From assembly GCF_005491705.1 (NCBI RefSeq), contig NZ_CP028092.1:4526001-4590000 (forward strand): DNA of 64,000 nt. The letters are read 5' to 3'. The first letter of the stretch is position 1. Each line of letters opens with the position of its first letter. This DNA comes from Pontibacter sp. SGAir0037 (GTDB lineage Bacteria > Bacteroidota > Bacteroidia > Cytophagales > Hymenobacteraceae). This document shows, in pieces, positions 9,419-17,977 of the stretch. A program made the translations under genes and the position numbers. The notes below the pieces were generated by a model that saw only the letters and a program-made list of their open reading frames with translations, had not been told where the DNA came from and did not search any database.

Positions 9419-10306
9419 ATGACGTTTGAAGAATATCTGGTTAAGAGAAGGATAAATAAAGCTGCCTTTGAGGCAGGGGACTCGGCACGCTATAAAGCCT
9501 GGGAGGAGATGTATGCGCAAATGCACCCGAACAGTTTTTATATGGCAGTAAAAATGGTGCTCAACGATATTCGACTGAGGTTTCATTTGCGTGAGGAGGA
9601 GGTGCCTAAGCCCGTACCTGCTACAGCCGAAGCCGCAAAGCCGGTTGTGAGGCGCGCTGCTCCGACTGCTAAGCCAGCCAAAACATTGGCTCCTGCGCCA
9701 CAGCCAGCCGCTGAAGAAAAACAAGAAGCAACTGAGGCACCTAAAGCCAGACCTGTTATCCGCCGGCCTGCTGCCATGCAAAAACCTGCAGCGGCAGAAA
9801 CAACTGATCAGGAGAAAGATGCGAAAGAAACTTCTGCGCAACCTGCCGCAGCACGGCCAAGGCCTGTGATGAAACGTCCGACTGCCTTGCAAAAGCCAAC
9901 AGAGGACCAGCCTTCAGAGGCTAAAACAGAAGAAAAAGCAGCTGAGGAGCCTCATGATGCAGCTTCTAAGCCTCCGAGGCCGCGGCCAGTTATGAAACGC
10001 CCGGCTGCGCCTGCAGCCTTGCCGCCTGAACCAGAGCCACAGGATACAGGAACGGCAGATGCTGGAGCAGCAGCTGAAAATACTGCAGCCGAGGTGCCGG
10101 CACCCAAACCTCCGAGACCACGGCCGGTTATAAAGCGACCTGTGCCTCCTGTAGCCGGCAATCCGGCAGCCGATGCATCAGTTGCGGCAAAACCAACTGC
10201 AGGAGAAAGCCAGCAGGAAGATAAGCCCAAACCTCCTCGCCCGAGGCCTGTGATGCGAAGGCCGCCACCCAAGCCGGCAGATGAAGGGGGAGAAGCACAA
10301 AGCTAA
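9419..10306 (+). CDS. Hypothetical protein with repeated RPRPVMKRP motifs
   Basis: Residues 1-60 form a small helical domain (MTFEEYLVKR... with HPNSF and an Arg-rich helix). The remaining 235 residues are low-complexity Pro/Ala/Glu/Lys. In it a basic motif recurs six times: KPVVRRA (74-80), RPVIRRP (111-117), RPRPVMKRP (146-154 and 187-195), RPRPVIKRP (233-241) and RPRPVMRRP (274-282). The intervals are about 35-46 residues, filled with acidic, Ala-rich linkers. There is no signal peptide or membrane segment, so it is probably cytoplasmic. I do not recognise a function. The repeated cationic motifs suggest multivalent binding to a nucleic acid, membrane or protein partner (inference). Kbl follows 143 bp downstream. 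Confidence 0.85.
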   Translation: MTFEEYLVKRRINKAAFEAGDSARYKAWEEMYAQMHPNSFYMAVKMVLNDIRLRFHLREEEVPKPVPATAEAAKPVVRRAAPTAKPAKTLAPAPQPAAEEKQEATEAPKARPVIRRPAAMQKPAAAETTDQEKDAKETSAQPAAARPRPVMKRPTALQKPTEDQPSEAKTEEKAAEEPHDAASKPPRPRPVMKRPAAPAALPPEPEPQDTGTADAGAAAENTAAEVPAPKPPRPRPVIKRPVPPVAGNPAADASVAAKPTAGESQQEDKPKPPRPRPVMRRPPPKPADEGGEAQS

Positions 10307-10449
10307 CGGAGCTTCCATAAGTAATGCAGGCAATAAAAGATCAAGCGCAATTATGTAGCACATCGAGGTTAAATAAGTATAACCCTTCTGTAAGAACAGT
10401 ATAACAACACCTTTCAATCCTGAACTTTAATTTGACGAAGCACTAAACT

Positions 10450-11640
10450 ATGTACGAGACCTTAAAACCTGATTTAGAACAACAGCTTGTAGAAATACAG
10501 GAAGCAGGCTTATATAAAAAAGAACGTATCATCACGACGCCACAAGGTGCTGAGATAAATACCACCATGCAGCCAGAAGTGCTTAATTTCTGCGCAAATA
10601 ATTACCTGGGGCTTTCGGCGCATCCACGTGTAATTGAAGCGGCCAAAGCAGCTATCGATTCGCATGGCTACGGCATGAGTTCGGTGCGCTTTATCTGCGG
10701 TACCCAGGATATACATAAAGAGCTAGAGCGCAAGTTATCGGAGTTTTTAGGTACAGAAGATACTATTTTGTATGCCGCCGCTTTTGATGCAAACGGCGGG
10801 GTGTTCGAGCCTTTGTTTGATGCTGATTCGGCTATCATTTCGGATGCGCTGAACCATGCTTCTATTATAGATGGTGTGCGACTGTGTAAGGCACAGCGTT
10901 TCCGTTACGAGCATAACAACCTGGCCGACCTGGAAGCAAAATTGCAGGAGTCGCAGAATGCAAAACATCGCATTATTGTGACAGATGGCGCCTTTTCGAT
11001 GGATGGTACAGTGGCACAGTTAGATAAAATTGTGGCACTGGCAGAGCAATATAAGGCTGTGCTCATGGTGGATGACTCTCATTCTACAGGCTTTATGGGT
11101 AAAACAGGCCGTGGTACGCATGAGTACCATCATGTGATGGGGAAGATCGATATTATAACAGGTACACTTGGTAAAGCACTGGGTGGGGCCATGGGGGGCT
11201 TTACATCAGGCCGTAAAGAAATAATAGATATGCTGCGTCAGCGATCGAGGCCGTACCTGTTTTCTAACTCACTGGCTCCTTCTATTGTAGGGGCTTCCAT
11301 TGCAGTGCTGGATCTGTTAAGCTCTACTACGGAGCTACGCGATAAGCTGGAGTGGAATACCAGGTACTTCCGTGAGAAAATAACCGAAGCTGGTTTCGAC
11401 ATTAAACCAGGCGATCACCCAATTGTGCCTGTAATGCTGTATGATGCACCGCTGGCGCAGGAGTTTGCAGCCCGCATGCTCGACAGGGGTATTTATGTGA
11501 TTGGCTTCTACTACCCGGTAGTGCCAAAAGGACAGGCAAGGATCCGAGTGCAGCTATCGGCTGTTCACGATAAAGAACATATTGATAAAGCTATTGCAGC
11601 TTTTACAGAAGTAGGCAAAGAACTTGGCGTGCTGAAGTAG
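10450..11640 (+). CDS. kbl: Glycine C-acetyltransferase (2-amino-3-ketobutyrate CoA ligase)
   Basis: It splits 2-amino-3-ketobutyrate with CoA into glycine and acetyl-CoA, the second step after Tdh. The 396-aa length is typical for this alpha-oxoamine synthase family. Seen: the [11 protein letters not shown] start motif (50-60), [12 protein letters not shown] (131-142), the [11 protein letters not shown] segment (207-217) and the PLP lysine K242 in GTLGKALGG. 8-amino-7-oxononanoate synthase is a related alternative, but the near-by tdh and the length favour Kbl. A hairpin terminator follows. Confidence 0.95.
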   Translation: MYETLKPDLEQQLVEIQEAGLYKKERIITTPQGAEINTTMQPEVLNFCANNYLGLSAHPRVIEAAKAAIDSHGYGMSSVRFICGTQDIHKELERKLSEFLGTEDTILYAAAFDANGGVFEPLFDADSAIISDALNHASIIDGVRLCKAQRFRYEHNNLADLEAKLQESQNAKHRIIVTDGAFSMDGTVAQLDKIVALAEQYKAVLMVDDSHSTGFMGKTGRGTHEYHHVMGKIDIITGTLGKALGGAMGGFTSGRKEIIDMLRQRSRPYLFSNSLAPSIVGASIAVLDLLSSTTELRDKLEWNTRYFREKITEAGFDIKPGDHPIVPVMLYDAPLAQEFAARMLDRGIYVIGFYYPVVPKGQARIRVQLSAVHDKEHIDKAIAAFTEVGKELGVLK

Positions 11641-11664
11641 AATGCTTCTAAATTAGATAAAAAG

Positions 11665-11700
11665 GTAAGCCACTTCTGTAAATGGAGTGGCTTATTTTAT
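11665..11700 (+). terminator. Intrinsic terminator after kbl
   Basis: A 10-bp stem (11665-11674 with 11686-11695, one G-T pair) around CTGTAAATGGA, followed by a T-rich stretch. Confidence 0.7.
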
Positions 11701-11739
11701 ATATTGTAGTAGATTAACACAAAAGCAGGTAGAAACGCT

Positions 11740-12030
11740 ATGAACAAAGTGAATATAAAAGCAGGCCAGATGTTATTAGGTACTGTTATGTCGTGGTTGG
11801 TTGTATCTTTTTTGGCGTACTCTACAGCCGATATGCGCGGTGAAGCAAACATAACGGCAACGCTGCTGCAAATTACCTTTTACTTTTCTTTGCTGCTATC
11901 GATAGAAGCTTGCCTGAGTATGTTGCTCAACCCCGAGTGGACAAGGCTGAACCTGGGTGTTATACTGCTGTTGTGTGCTCCGGCCCTGGCTTACCTGGCC
12001 TGGTTCTTAAGTGAGTTTCTGTTTGTTTAA
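11740..12030 (+). CDS. Small hypothetical integral membrane protein
   Basis: The 96-aa protein has three hydrophobic segments at about residues 9-27, 43-62 and 71-94, with charged ends. I do not recognise the family. It stands alone between the kbl terminator and a hairpin shared with the convergent rocD. Coding character is supported by an ATG start, a normal length for small membrane proteins and the absence of a better frame. Confidence 0.65.
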   Translation: MNKVNIKAGQMLLGTVMSWLVVSFLAYSTADMRGEANITATLLQITFYFSLLLSIEACLSMLLNPEWTRLNLGVILLLCAPALAYLAWFLSEFLFV

Positions 12031-12070
12031 CATGAAACCCGGCAGATTTCTGCCTGCCGAATTTCATGTT
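12029..12070. terminator. Bidirectional terminator between convergent genes
   Basis: Outer arms AACATGAAA (12029-12037) and TTTCATGTT (12062-12070) enclose CGGCAG (12040-12045) and CTGCCG (12054-12059). It sits between the membrane-protein stop and the rocD stop. Confidence 0.75.
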
Positions 12071-12079
12071 GCTGTCTCT

Positions 12080-13321
12080 TTAAAAGTTCATCACAACTTC
12101 TTCAATTATATCGCAGCACTCTCTTAGCTGTTCTTCGGTAATAACAAGTGGAGGAGCAAAGCGGATAATGTTTCCGTGGGTTGGCTTGGCAAGCAGGCCT
12201 TTTTCCATCAGGGCAACACATACATCCCAGGCAGTATAGCCATCTGCTGTAGGTTCTATAACAATTGCATTCAGTAAGCCCCTGCCACGCACCATTGTTA
12301 CCAGTTCAGGGCGCATAGCTTTTATCTGGTTCATGCGGCTCCGGAATATTTCGCCCATAGCAGCTGCATTTTCTGTCAGGTTTTCATCCTTTATTACCTC
12401 CAGGGCAGCAACAGCTACCTCGGCAGCCAGTGGGTTGCCCCCAAAAGTAGAGCCATGTTCGCCAGGCTGTATGCAAAGCATGATATCATCGTTGGCCAAA
12501 ACAGCGGAAACAGGCAGCACACCGCCGGATAATGCTTTGCCTAAAATCAGGATATCTGCTTTTACATCATCATAATAACTTGCCAGCAGTTTTCCTGTAC
12601 GGCCTATACCTGTCTGGATTTCATCGGTAATAAGCAACACATCATACTCTTTGCAAAGCGCATGCGCTTTTGCCAGGTAGCCTTCGTCCGGTACCATTAC
12701 ACCTGCCTCGCCCTGTATAGGCTCAACCATAAAGGCGCAAACATTCGGATTTTCCTGCAGGGCGCGCTCCAGAGCCTCAACATTATTGTAAGGAATAACT
12801 TTATAGCCCGGTGTAAACGGCCCAAAGCCTTTTGTAGAATCAGGATCTGTTGAGAATGAAATGATGCCAGTTGTTCTTCCGTGGAAGTTGCGCTCTACAA
12901 CCAATATGTCGGCACTGTTCGGAGCAATACCTTTTTTCAGGTAGCCCCATTTGCGTGCCAGCTTAATAGCAGTTTCTACAGCCTCTGCACCTGAGTTCAT
13001 GAAGAGGGCTTTGTCGTAGTTAAAAGTCTCGCAAATGTATTTTTCGGCTAGTCCCAGCTTGTCGTTGTAAAAAGCGCGGGAGGTAAGGGTAAGCTTTTGT
13101 GCCTGCTCTGTTAGGGCCTTAATTATCCTGGGGTGGCAGTGGCCTTGATTTACAGCGCTATAAGCCGACAAAAAATCATAATAATGCTTTCCTTCAATAT
13201 CCCACAGGTGTACACCTTCGCCTCTGGATAGTACCACAGGAAGCGGGTGGTAATTATGGGCGCCGTATTTATGCTCAGTTTCTATAGCCTCTTGGCTCGA
13301 AGTAATGCTTGTCATGCTCAT
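12080..13321 (-). CDS. rocD: Ornithine--oxo-acid aminotransferase
   Basis: A class-III PLP aminotransferase that converts ornithine and 2-oxoglutarate to glutamate 5-semialdehyde and glutamate. The 413-aa protein carries [15 protein letters not shown] (52-66), the [12 protein letters not shown] cofactor segment (109-120), the FHGRT motif (146-150), [12 protein letters not shown] (232-243) and the PLP lysine K262 in GKALSGG. These match RocD/OAT closely; acetylornithine aminotransferase is less likely because of the [10 protein letters not shown] and PNSADI features. Start could be Met1 or Met3. It is the last gene before a convergent boundary. Confidence 0.93.
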   Translation of the reverse strand: MSMTSITSSQEAIETEHKYGAHNYHPLPVVLSRGEGVHLWDIEGKHYYDFLSAYSAVNQGHCHPRIIKALTEQAQKLTLTSRAFYNDKLGLAEKYICETFNYDKALFMNSGAEAVETAIKLARKWGYLKKGIAPNSADILVVERNFHGRTTGIISFSTDPDSTKGFGPFTPGYKVIPYNNVEALERALQENPNVCAFMVEPIQGEAGVMVPDEGYLAKAHALCKEYDVLLITDEIQTGIGRTGKLLASYYDDVKADILILGKALSGGVLPVSAVLANDDIMLCIQPGEHGSTFGGNPLAAEVAVAALEVIKDENLTENAAAMGEIFRSRMNQIKAMRPELVTMVRGRGLLNAIVIEPTADGYTAWDVCVALMEKGLLAKPTHGNIIRFAPPLVITEEQLRECCDIIEEVVMNF

Positions 13322-13651
13322 AGTTTTTGAAATAGGTTAAATCTGTGATAGCAACACCAAATCATTTATGTATTTCTACAGAATTTAGCTGCTAATGTTG
13401 TAAAAATAGGAAAATGCAGGAGGAGTAAAAAGATGCCAGGTGTTAGACAGATGCTAAACGCGAAGCTTTGGATAAAATATAAAGAGATTATACATATGGA
13501 AGGGTGTGATATAACCAGCACAGCACAAAGCTTGTGATAGCAGATGCTAAAAAATGCTGTTGCAGCGGTAGTTTAAAGAAACATTAATCAGGAGCGACAC
13601 GCACCATAGGGGCTTTATGAAATATACCGAACATTTGGCATCCAATGTCTT
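13322..13651. other. Intergenic region upstream of rocD and DUF5522 gene
   Basis: 330 bp without a confident gene. A 34-codon frame (13433-13537, plus strand, MPGVRQMLN...) is preceded by AGGAGG, which is rare in this genome, but its composition is not convincing. No TAnnTTTG match was found. The region should hold the promoters for rocD and the downstream gene. Confidence 0.4.
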
Positions 13652-13882
13652 TTGCACCCGGAATTTAAAATTCTGCTTATCTTGCAGCCTGAAACAGTAG
13701 CAGAAGCATTGAACCAGGAGCTAAAGCAAGGCGAAGATTATTATTTTAACGAGCAGGGCCTGATGGTGTTTACCGTTAAATATCACCTGAAAAGAGGCTA
13801 CTGCTGTGAAAATGGTTGCCGGCACTGCCCGTATGGTTTCAGAAAAAAGCAGCGGGAAAAAGAGCAGGGAAATAAGGACTGA
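13652..13882 (+). CDS. DUF5522-like small cysteine-rich protein
   Basis: The 3' half carries the family core: DYYFNEQGLMVFTVKYHLKRG, split as DYYFNEQGLMVF then KYHLKRGYCC, followed by ENGCRHCPYGF, so a C-C-x-x-x-C-x-x-C cluster that could bind a metal. The role is unknown. No ATG exists in this frame: it is open from 13610, and the listed TTG at 13652 is only one possible start (another TTG is at 13679). Family members often begin near the EDYY segment, so the true protein may be shorter. It ends with a Lys-rich tail. Confidence 0.75.
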   Translation: MHPEFKILLILQPETVAEALNQELKQGEDYYFNEQGLMVFTVKYHLKRGYCCENGCRHCPYGFRKKQREKEQGNKD

Positions 13883-14026
13883 AGCAGCCTTCTGTGCGGT
13901 AAATAAGCTAGCTGTTGGGGCCTGCAAAGGCATGTAAATAAAAAATAATAACGTATACCTTTGAATTTCTGTATCTTTTTACAGATATTTGCACCCCTAT
14001 TGAAATAATTTAGAAGATAATACAAG

Positions 14027-14266
14027 ATGGCACGAGTTTGCGACTTAACTGGAAAAAGAGTACAAGTAGGTAATAACGTATCACACGCTAACAATAAGAC
14101 TAAGCGTAAGTTCTATCCAAACCTTCAGAAGAAGCGTTTTTACATCCCGGAAGAGGATGCTTGGATTACATTAAAAGTTTCTACCTCTGCACTGAGAACT
14201 ATCAATAAGAATGGTATCTCAGCTGTGTTGAAGAAAGCTGTAGAGCAAGGTTATATCGTATACTAG
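14027..14266 (+). CDS. rpmB: 50S ribosomal protein bL28
   Basis: The 79-aa protein begins [20 protein letters not shown] and contains the [15 protein letters not shown] segment, both diagnostic of L28. It has a single Cys near the N-terminus, so it is not the four-cysteine zinc type. Its stop TAG overlaps the GTG start of the following aminopeptidase by one base (TAGTG). It opens the ribosomal protein/ftsY/rimO cluster. Confidence 0.97.
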   Translation: MARVCDLTGKRVQVGNNVSHANNKTKRKFYPNLQKKRFYIPEEDAWITLKVSTSALRTINKNGISAVLKKAVEQGYIVY

Positions 14267-15882
14267 TGGCCGCCATTCGGCTATGTGCGCTGTTGGTGTG
14301 GCTGGCTGTTTCAGCTGCCTCTGCTCAGCCGCGCATAAGCACGAACAAGCCATCTGATACTTTAGATAAAAATTTCCACCAGCAACGGAGAGAGCTACTG
14401 CGTAAGCAGCTACCGCCTCGCTCCGTTGCTGTTTTTTTTGCTAATCCGGTTCGTAACCGTGCCAATGATGTAGATTTTTACTTCCACCAGGACCCTGACT
14501 TCTACTATCTCACAGGTTATAAAGAGCCCAATGCTGTGCTGTTGCTGTTTTCTGAAACCAGAAACATTGGAGGTAGGCAAACAACAGAAGTCCTTTTTGT
14601 GCAGCCGGGCGATCCGCAGTCGGAAATGTGGAACGGAAAGCGTTTGGGCGTGGAAGGTGCGGCTACGGCTTTGGGTATGGTAACAGAGCCTAATACGGCT
14701 TTTGCATCCTTCGCTTTAGACACGGCAAACCTGCTGCATATTCTATTTAAAGAACTGCCGCACGATGTGCGCGACAATCCTCGCGACGAAGCCGATCTTT
14801 ACAGCCTGATGCAGCAGTTTAAGGCGAAGGTAGGCTATCCTGCAAATTTTGACGCTACCCGCCAAATGTTGTATAGCCTGGTTCGGCAACAAGGTGTAGA
14901 ACAGCATGCGGAGGTGAAAAAGTATCTCAACCAGATGTATCGCCGTAGTGGCCTGCTGCAGGACGATCTTTTTCTGAAAACTTATTTAGAGGCTACAGGT
15001 GATGCTGCCGTTAAGAAGGCTGTTGCTGCTATTCCTGTTTCCAAACTTGATGCAGCTACTTTAGAGCAGGTGCTGGGGCAGATGCGGGAGGAGAAGACAG
15101 AGGAGGAATTGCATTTGCTTCGTAAAGCCATCACTATGTCGGCTATCGGGCAAATTGAAGTAATGAAAGCCATGCATCCTGGTATGTCGGAAATGGAGAT
15201 ACAGGGAATACATGAGTTTGTATTTAAAAAATACGGAGCACAGCACGTTGGATACCCTTCTATAGTTGGGGCTGGTAATAATGCCTGTGTATTACATTAT
15301 ATTACCAACGATAAACCTTCGGCTGGCAACAACCTGGTGCTGATGGATGTGGGAGCTGAATATGAAGGCTATACTGCCGATGTAACCCGTACTATCCCTG
15401 CCAATGGAAAGTTTAGCCCGGAGCAGAAGGTGATATATGAGCTGGTGCTTGAGGCCCAGGAGGCGGGTATGAAACAATGTAAGGTTGGCAATGCCTTTCA
15501 GGCACCCGGACAGGCGGCGCAGGAGGTAATAGCGAATGGCCTGCTAAAACTGGGAATTATTAAAGATAAAGCAGAAGCACGGCGCTACTTCCCGCACGGA
15601 ACCTCGCACTACCTGGGCCTTGATGTACACGATGCCGGGAGTTACGGGCCGTTCAAGCATAATACAGTTATCACGGTGGAGCCTGGTATTTATATTCCGG
15701 AAGGAAGCCCCTGTGATAAGAAATGGTGGAGCATTGGCGTGCGTATAGAAGATGATATACTCATCACAAGCAAGGGCTGGGAAAACCTTTCTAAACAAGC
15801 ACCGCGTACAGTGGCAGAGATAGAAAAAATGATGTTGCAGTCGAGTGCATTAGAAAAATTTTCACTGCCAAAACTCGATTAG
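14266..15882 (+). CDS. Exported Xaa-Pro aminopeptidase (M24B)
   Basis: It removes an N-terminal residue before proline, with two metal ions. The 538-aa protein starts with a signal peptide (about residues 1-20, ending SAASAQ), so it acts outside the cytoplasm. An N-terminal AMP_N domain (FYLTGYKEPNAVLLL type) precedes the pita-bread catalytic domain. All five metal ligands can be seen: D361 and D372 (DVGAEYEGYTADVTRT), His in HGTSHYLGLDVHD, Glu in TVEPGIY and Glu in GVRIEDD. Start is GTG, overlapping the rpmB stop. An exported peptidase between rpmB and rpmG is unusual, and translation may be coupled to rpmB. Confidence 0.92.
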   Translation: MAAIRLCALLVWLAVSAASAQPRISTNKPSDTLDKNFHQQRRELLRKQLPPRSVAVFFANPVRNRANDVDFYFHQDPDFYYLTGYKEPNAVLLLFSETRNIGGRQTTEVLFVQPGDPQSEMWNGKRLGVEGAATALGMVTEPNTAFASFALDTANLLHILFKELPHDVRDNPRDEADLYSLMQQFKAKVGYPANFDATRQMLYSLVRQQGVEQHAEVKKYLNQMYRRSGLLQDDLFLKTYLEATGDAAVKKAVAAIPVSKLDAATLEQVLGQMREEKTEEELHLLRKAITMSAIGQIEVMKAMHPGMSEMEIQGIHEFVFKKYGAQHVGYPSIVGAGNNACVLHYITNDKPSAGNNLVLMDVGAEYEGYTADVTRTIPANGKFSPEQKVIYELVLEAQEAGMKQCKVGNAFQAPGQAAQEVIANGLLKLGIIKDKAEARRYFPHGTSHYLGLDVHDAGSYGPFKHNTVITVEPGIYIPEGSPCDKKWWSIGVRIEDDILITSKGWENLSKQAPRTVAEIEKMMLQSSALEKFSLPKLD

Positions 15883-15888
15883 GGCACA

Positions 15889-15909
15889 TTATTCAAAGGT
15901 TTTGAATAA
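15889..15909. terminator. Weak AT-rich hairpin
   Basis: A 9-bp perfect stem TTATTCAAA / TTTGAATAA with a 3-base loop just after the aminopeptidase stop and before the rpmG promoter. Its low GC content makes a strong terminator doubtful. Confidence 0.35.
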
Positions 15910-15922
15910 AATTTATACTTTG

Positions 15923-15954
15923 TTTGTAATTAGAGATTTAAGCTTGTATATTTG
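15923..15954 (+). promoter_or_regulatory. Bacteroidetes promoter for rpmG operon
   Basis: TTTG (15923-15926), 20 bp spacer, then TATATTTG (15947-15954). This is the best full -33/-7 match in the window and gives the downstream genes their own promoter. Confidence 0.65.
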
Positions 15955-15982
15955 CAGTCCTAAATAAAAAATTACTGTTGAG

Positions 15983-16171
15983 ATGGCTAAAAAAGCAAAA
16001 GGTAATAGAATCCAGGTAATCATGGAATGCACAGAGCAAAAAGCCTCTGGTGTGCCTGGAACATCAAGGTACATTACTACCAAGAACAGAAAAAATACGA
16101 CTGAGCGCCTGGAGCTTAAGAAGTATAATCCGAATTTGAAAAAAGTAACTGTACATAAAGAAATTAAATAA
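15983..16171 (+). CDS. rpmG: 50S ribosomal protein bL33
   Basis: The 62-aa protein matches L33: [20 protein letters not shown] at the start, then a [12 protein letters not shown] segment and the [15 protein letters not shown] tail. It lacks the zinc-binding CxxC pairs of the other L33 paralogue. It is followed after 2 bp by the DUF4295 gene. Confidence 0.97.
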   Translation: MAKKAKGNRIQVIMECTEQKASGVPGTSRYITTKNRKNTTERLELKKYNPNLKKVTVHKEIK

Positions 16172-16173
16172 CC

Positions 16174-16326
16174 ATGGCTAAGAAAGTAGTTGCGACCCTT
16201 AAAACCGCTACTGGTAAAGATTGGGCAAAAGTGATCAAAGCCGTTAAGTCTCCTAAAACTGGTGCTTACAGCTTTAAAGAAGAAATGGTACCTGTTGATA
16301 AAGTGCAAGAGTTCCTTGCAAAATAA
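16174..16326 (+). CDS. DUF4295 small ribosomal-associated protein (bL38 type)
   Basis: This 50-aa basic protein (starts MAKKVVATLKTATGKDW, ends VQEFLAK) is the Bacteroidetes-specific DUF4295 protein, always found after rpmG and before ftsY in this phylum. From memory, a protein of this family was seen in the large subunit of the Flavobacterium johnsoniae ribosome and named bL38; that link is recalled, not shown here. It is translated 2 bp after the rpmG stop, and a terminator follows. Confidence 0.93.
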   Translation: MAKKVVATLKTATGKDWAKVIKAVKSPKTGAYSFKEEMVPVDKVQEFLAK

Positions 16327-16365
16327 TACAGCCTACTCTACTATACATAGATAGAAAAAACGAAG

Positions 16366-16389
16366 AAGTCCCTCTACTGGGACTTTTTT
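16366..16389 (+). terminator. Intrinsic terminator after the rpmG operon
   Basis: A 7-bp stem AAGTCCC / GGGACTT with loop TCTACT and a T-run to 16389. It separates the ribosomal genes from ftsY. Confidence 0.85.
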
Positions 16390-16439
16390 AGTATATTACC
16401 GTTTCACCGAGATAGATTTCATCCTTCAAAAACATCGGT

Positions 16440-17399
16440 ATGGGAATTTTTGACTTTTTTAATAAAGAGACAAAGAAAGAATCGCTTGACAAAGGGCTGG
16501 AAAAAACCAAAAGCAACTTTTTTGGCCAGTTAAGCAAGGCAGTTATGGGTAAATCTACGGTAGACGTAGAGGTGCTCGACGAACTGGAGGAAATTCTGGT
16601 ACATGCCGATGTGGGCGTAGATACAACTATCAAGATTATTGACCGCATTGAGAAACGGGTTGCCCGCGATAAGTATGTGAATACTTCTGAGCTGGATCGT
16701 ATTCTTCGTGAGGAAATAGCGGCCCTGCTGGAGGAGAACAGAGCCGGTGACGGGGCAAACTTTGATTTACCTGCAGATATTAAGCCATACGTTATTATGG
16801 TGGTGGGTGTAAACGGAGTAGGTAAAACTACAACTATTGGTAAGCTTGCTTCTCAATTCCATCGTGCCGGTAAGAAAGTGGTACTGGGCGCTGCCGATAC
16901 CTTTCGGGCTGCGGCAGTAGATCAGCTGATTATCTGGGGCGAGCGTGTGGGAGTGCCTGTTATTTCGCACGGGATGAACACCGACCCTGCTTCTGTAGCC
17001 TATGACGCCGTAAAGAAGGGTGTCGAATTAGGAGCCGACGTTGTGATTATAGACACGGCCGGCCGACTGCATAACAAAGTAGGCCTGATGAATGAGCTTT
17101 CCAAGATTAAGCGTGTGATGCAGAAGGTAACAGTTGACACACCGCATGAGGTGCTGCTGGTGCTGGATGGCAGTACAGGGCAGAATGCTCTGCTGCAGGC
17201 GCGTGAATTTACTAAAGCTACCGATGTAACAGCTCTGGCTATCACCAAGCTGGATGGTACTGCTAAAGGTGGTGTAGTAATCGGTATTTCAGATGAATTT
17301 AAAATTCCTGTGAAATATATAGGAGTTGGCGAGAAAATTGAAGACTTACAATTATTCGACAAGAACGAATTTGTAGAGTCTTTCTTTTCACGCAAGTAA
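16440..17399 (+). CDS. ftsY: Signal recognition particle receptor FtsY
   Basis: SRP-GTPase that receives ribosome-nascent chain complexes at the inner membrane. The 319-aa protein lacks the long acidic A domain of E. coli FtsY. It has a helical N domain (about 20-100) and a G domain with GVNGVGKT (123-130), DTFRAAA (153-159), DTAGR (205-209) and TKLDG (269-273). The N-terminal MGIFDFF helix probably binds lipid. Lipoprotein and rimO genes follow closely. Confidence 0.97.
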   Translation: MGIFDFFNKETKKESLDKGLEKTKSNFFGQLSKAVMGKSTVDVEVLDELEEILVHADVGVDTTIKIIDRIEKRVARDKYVNTSELDRILREEIAALLEENRAGDGANFDLPADIKPYVIMVVGVNGVGKTTTIGKLASQFHRAGKKVVLGAADTFRAAAVDQLIIWGERVGVPVISHGMNTDPASVAYDAVKKGVELGADVVIIDTAGRLHNKVGLMNELSKIKRVMQKVTVDTPHEVLLVLDGSTGQNALLQAREFTKATDVTALAITKLDGTAKGGVVIGISDEFKIPVKYIGVGEKIEDLQLFDKNEFVESFFSRK

Positions 17400-17407
17400 A
17401 TTCAAAA

Positions 17408-17974
17408 ATGGAAAAGCTTTTGCTGCTGAGCCTGACGTTGCTGCTTAGTAGTTGCAGCGGCTCGAAACCTGCCGAACAAAGCATAGATATTGAGAAGCAG
17501 ATGGAGCAGCCTATAGCAGGTAATCAGCAAAATCATTCTAAAACGACAGGCAGTAAGGCAGATAAAAGCCTGGGGCAGCAGGCACAAATAGCAATTAAAC
17601 AGGGTATTGCTGGTAAGGTTTTATGGGAAGCAGGTAATCGCATGCCTTCGCCTGATGCACCTGCCAGCAGTGGGAAACGTGGCGTGCAACGCACTGTTTA
17701 TATTTACGAGCTAACTAAAAGCTCTCAGGCTACCTCACCAGACGGGATTTTTTACACCTCTATTCAAACTAATTTAGTAACTCAGGTTGTTACAGATGCT
17801 AACGGTAACTTTACTGTTAGCCTGAAGCCCGGAAGATATTCTCTTTTCACCAAAGAGGAGCAAGGGCTTTATGCAAACCTTTTCGACGGAGAGAACAATA
17901 TATTTCCGGTAGAGGTGAAAGAGGAGAAAATAACAGCTGTTGAGTTTTTGATTAACTATAAGGCAATATACTAA
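17408..17974 (+). CDS. Lipoprotein with a Cna-B/transthyretin-like fold (predicted)
   Basis: The 188-aa protein has a lipoprotein signal (LLLSSC, lipidated Cys at about residue 16). After a Gln/Lys-rich linker, residues from about 65 (GIAGKVLWEAGNRMP...) to the end (VTDANGNFTVSLKPGRYSLF) resemble the carboxypeptidase-regulatory-like beta-sandwich that occurs in many Bacteroidetes surface proteins. No specific function is known. It begins 9 bp after ftsY and ends 4 bp before rimO, so it is in one operon with them. Confidence 0.8.
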   Translation: MEKLLLLSLTLLLSSCSGSKPAEQSIDIEKQMEQPIAGNQQNHSKTTGSKADKSLGQQAQIAIKQGIAGKVLWEAGNRMPSPDAPASSGKRGVQRTVYIYELTKSSQATSPDGIFYTSIQTNLVTQVVTDANGNFTVSLKPGRYSLFTKEEQGLYANLFDGENNIFPVEVKEEKITAVEFLINYKAIY

Positions 17975-17977
17975 CAC

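Noticed and set aside
9251..9892. 213-aa minus-strand frame opposite the Pro-rich gene
   Set aside because: Cys/Arg/Ser-rich shadow of a low-complexity gene; no start signal.
13433..13537. 34-codon frame with AGGAGG before its ATG
   Set aside because: This genome rarely uses strong Shine-Dalgarno sequences, the product has no recognisable motif, and it is too short to judge without conservation.
13607..13651. Extension of the DUF5522 frame upstream
   Set aside because: The frame is open only to 13610 and has no ATG; extension would add residues absent from the family.
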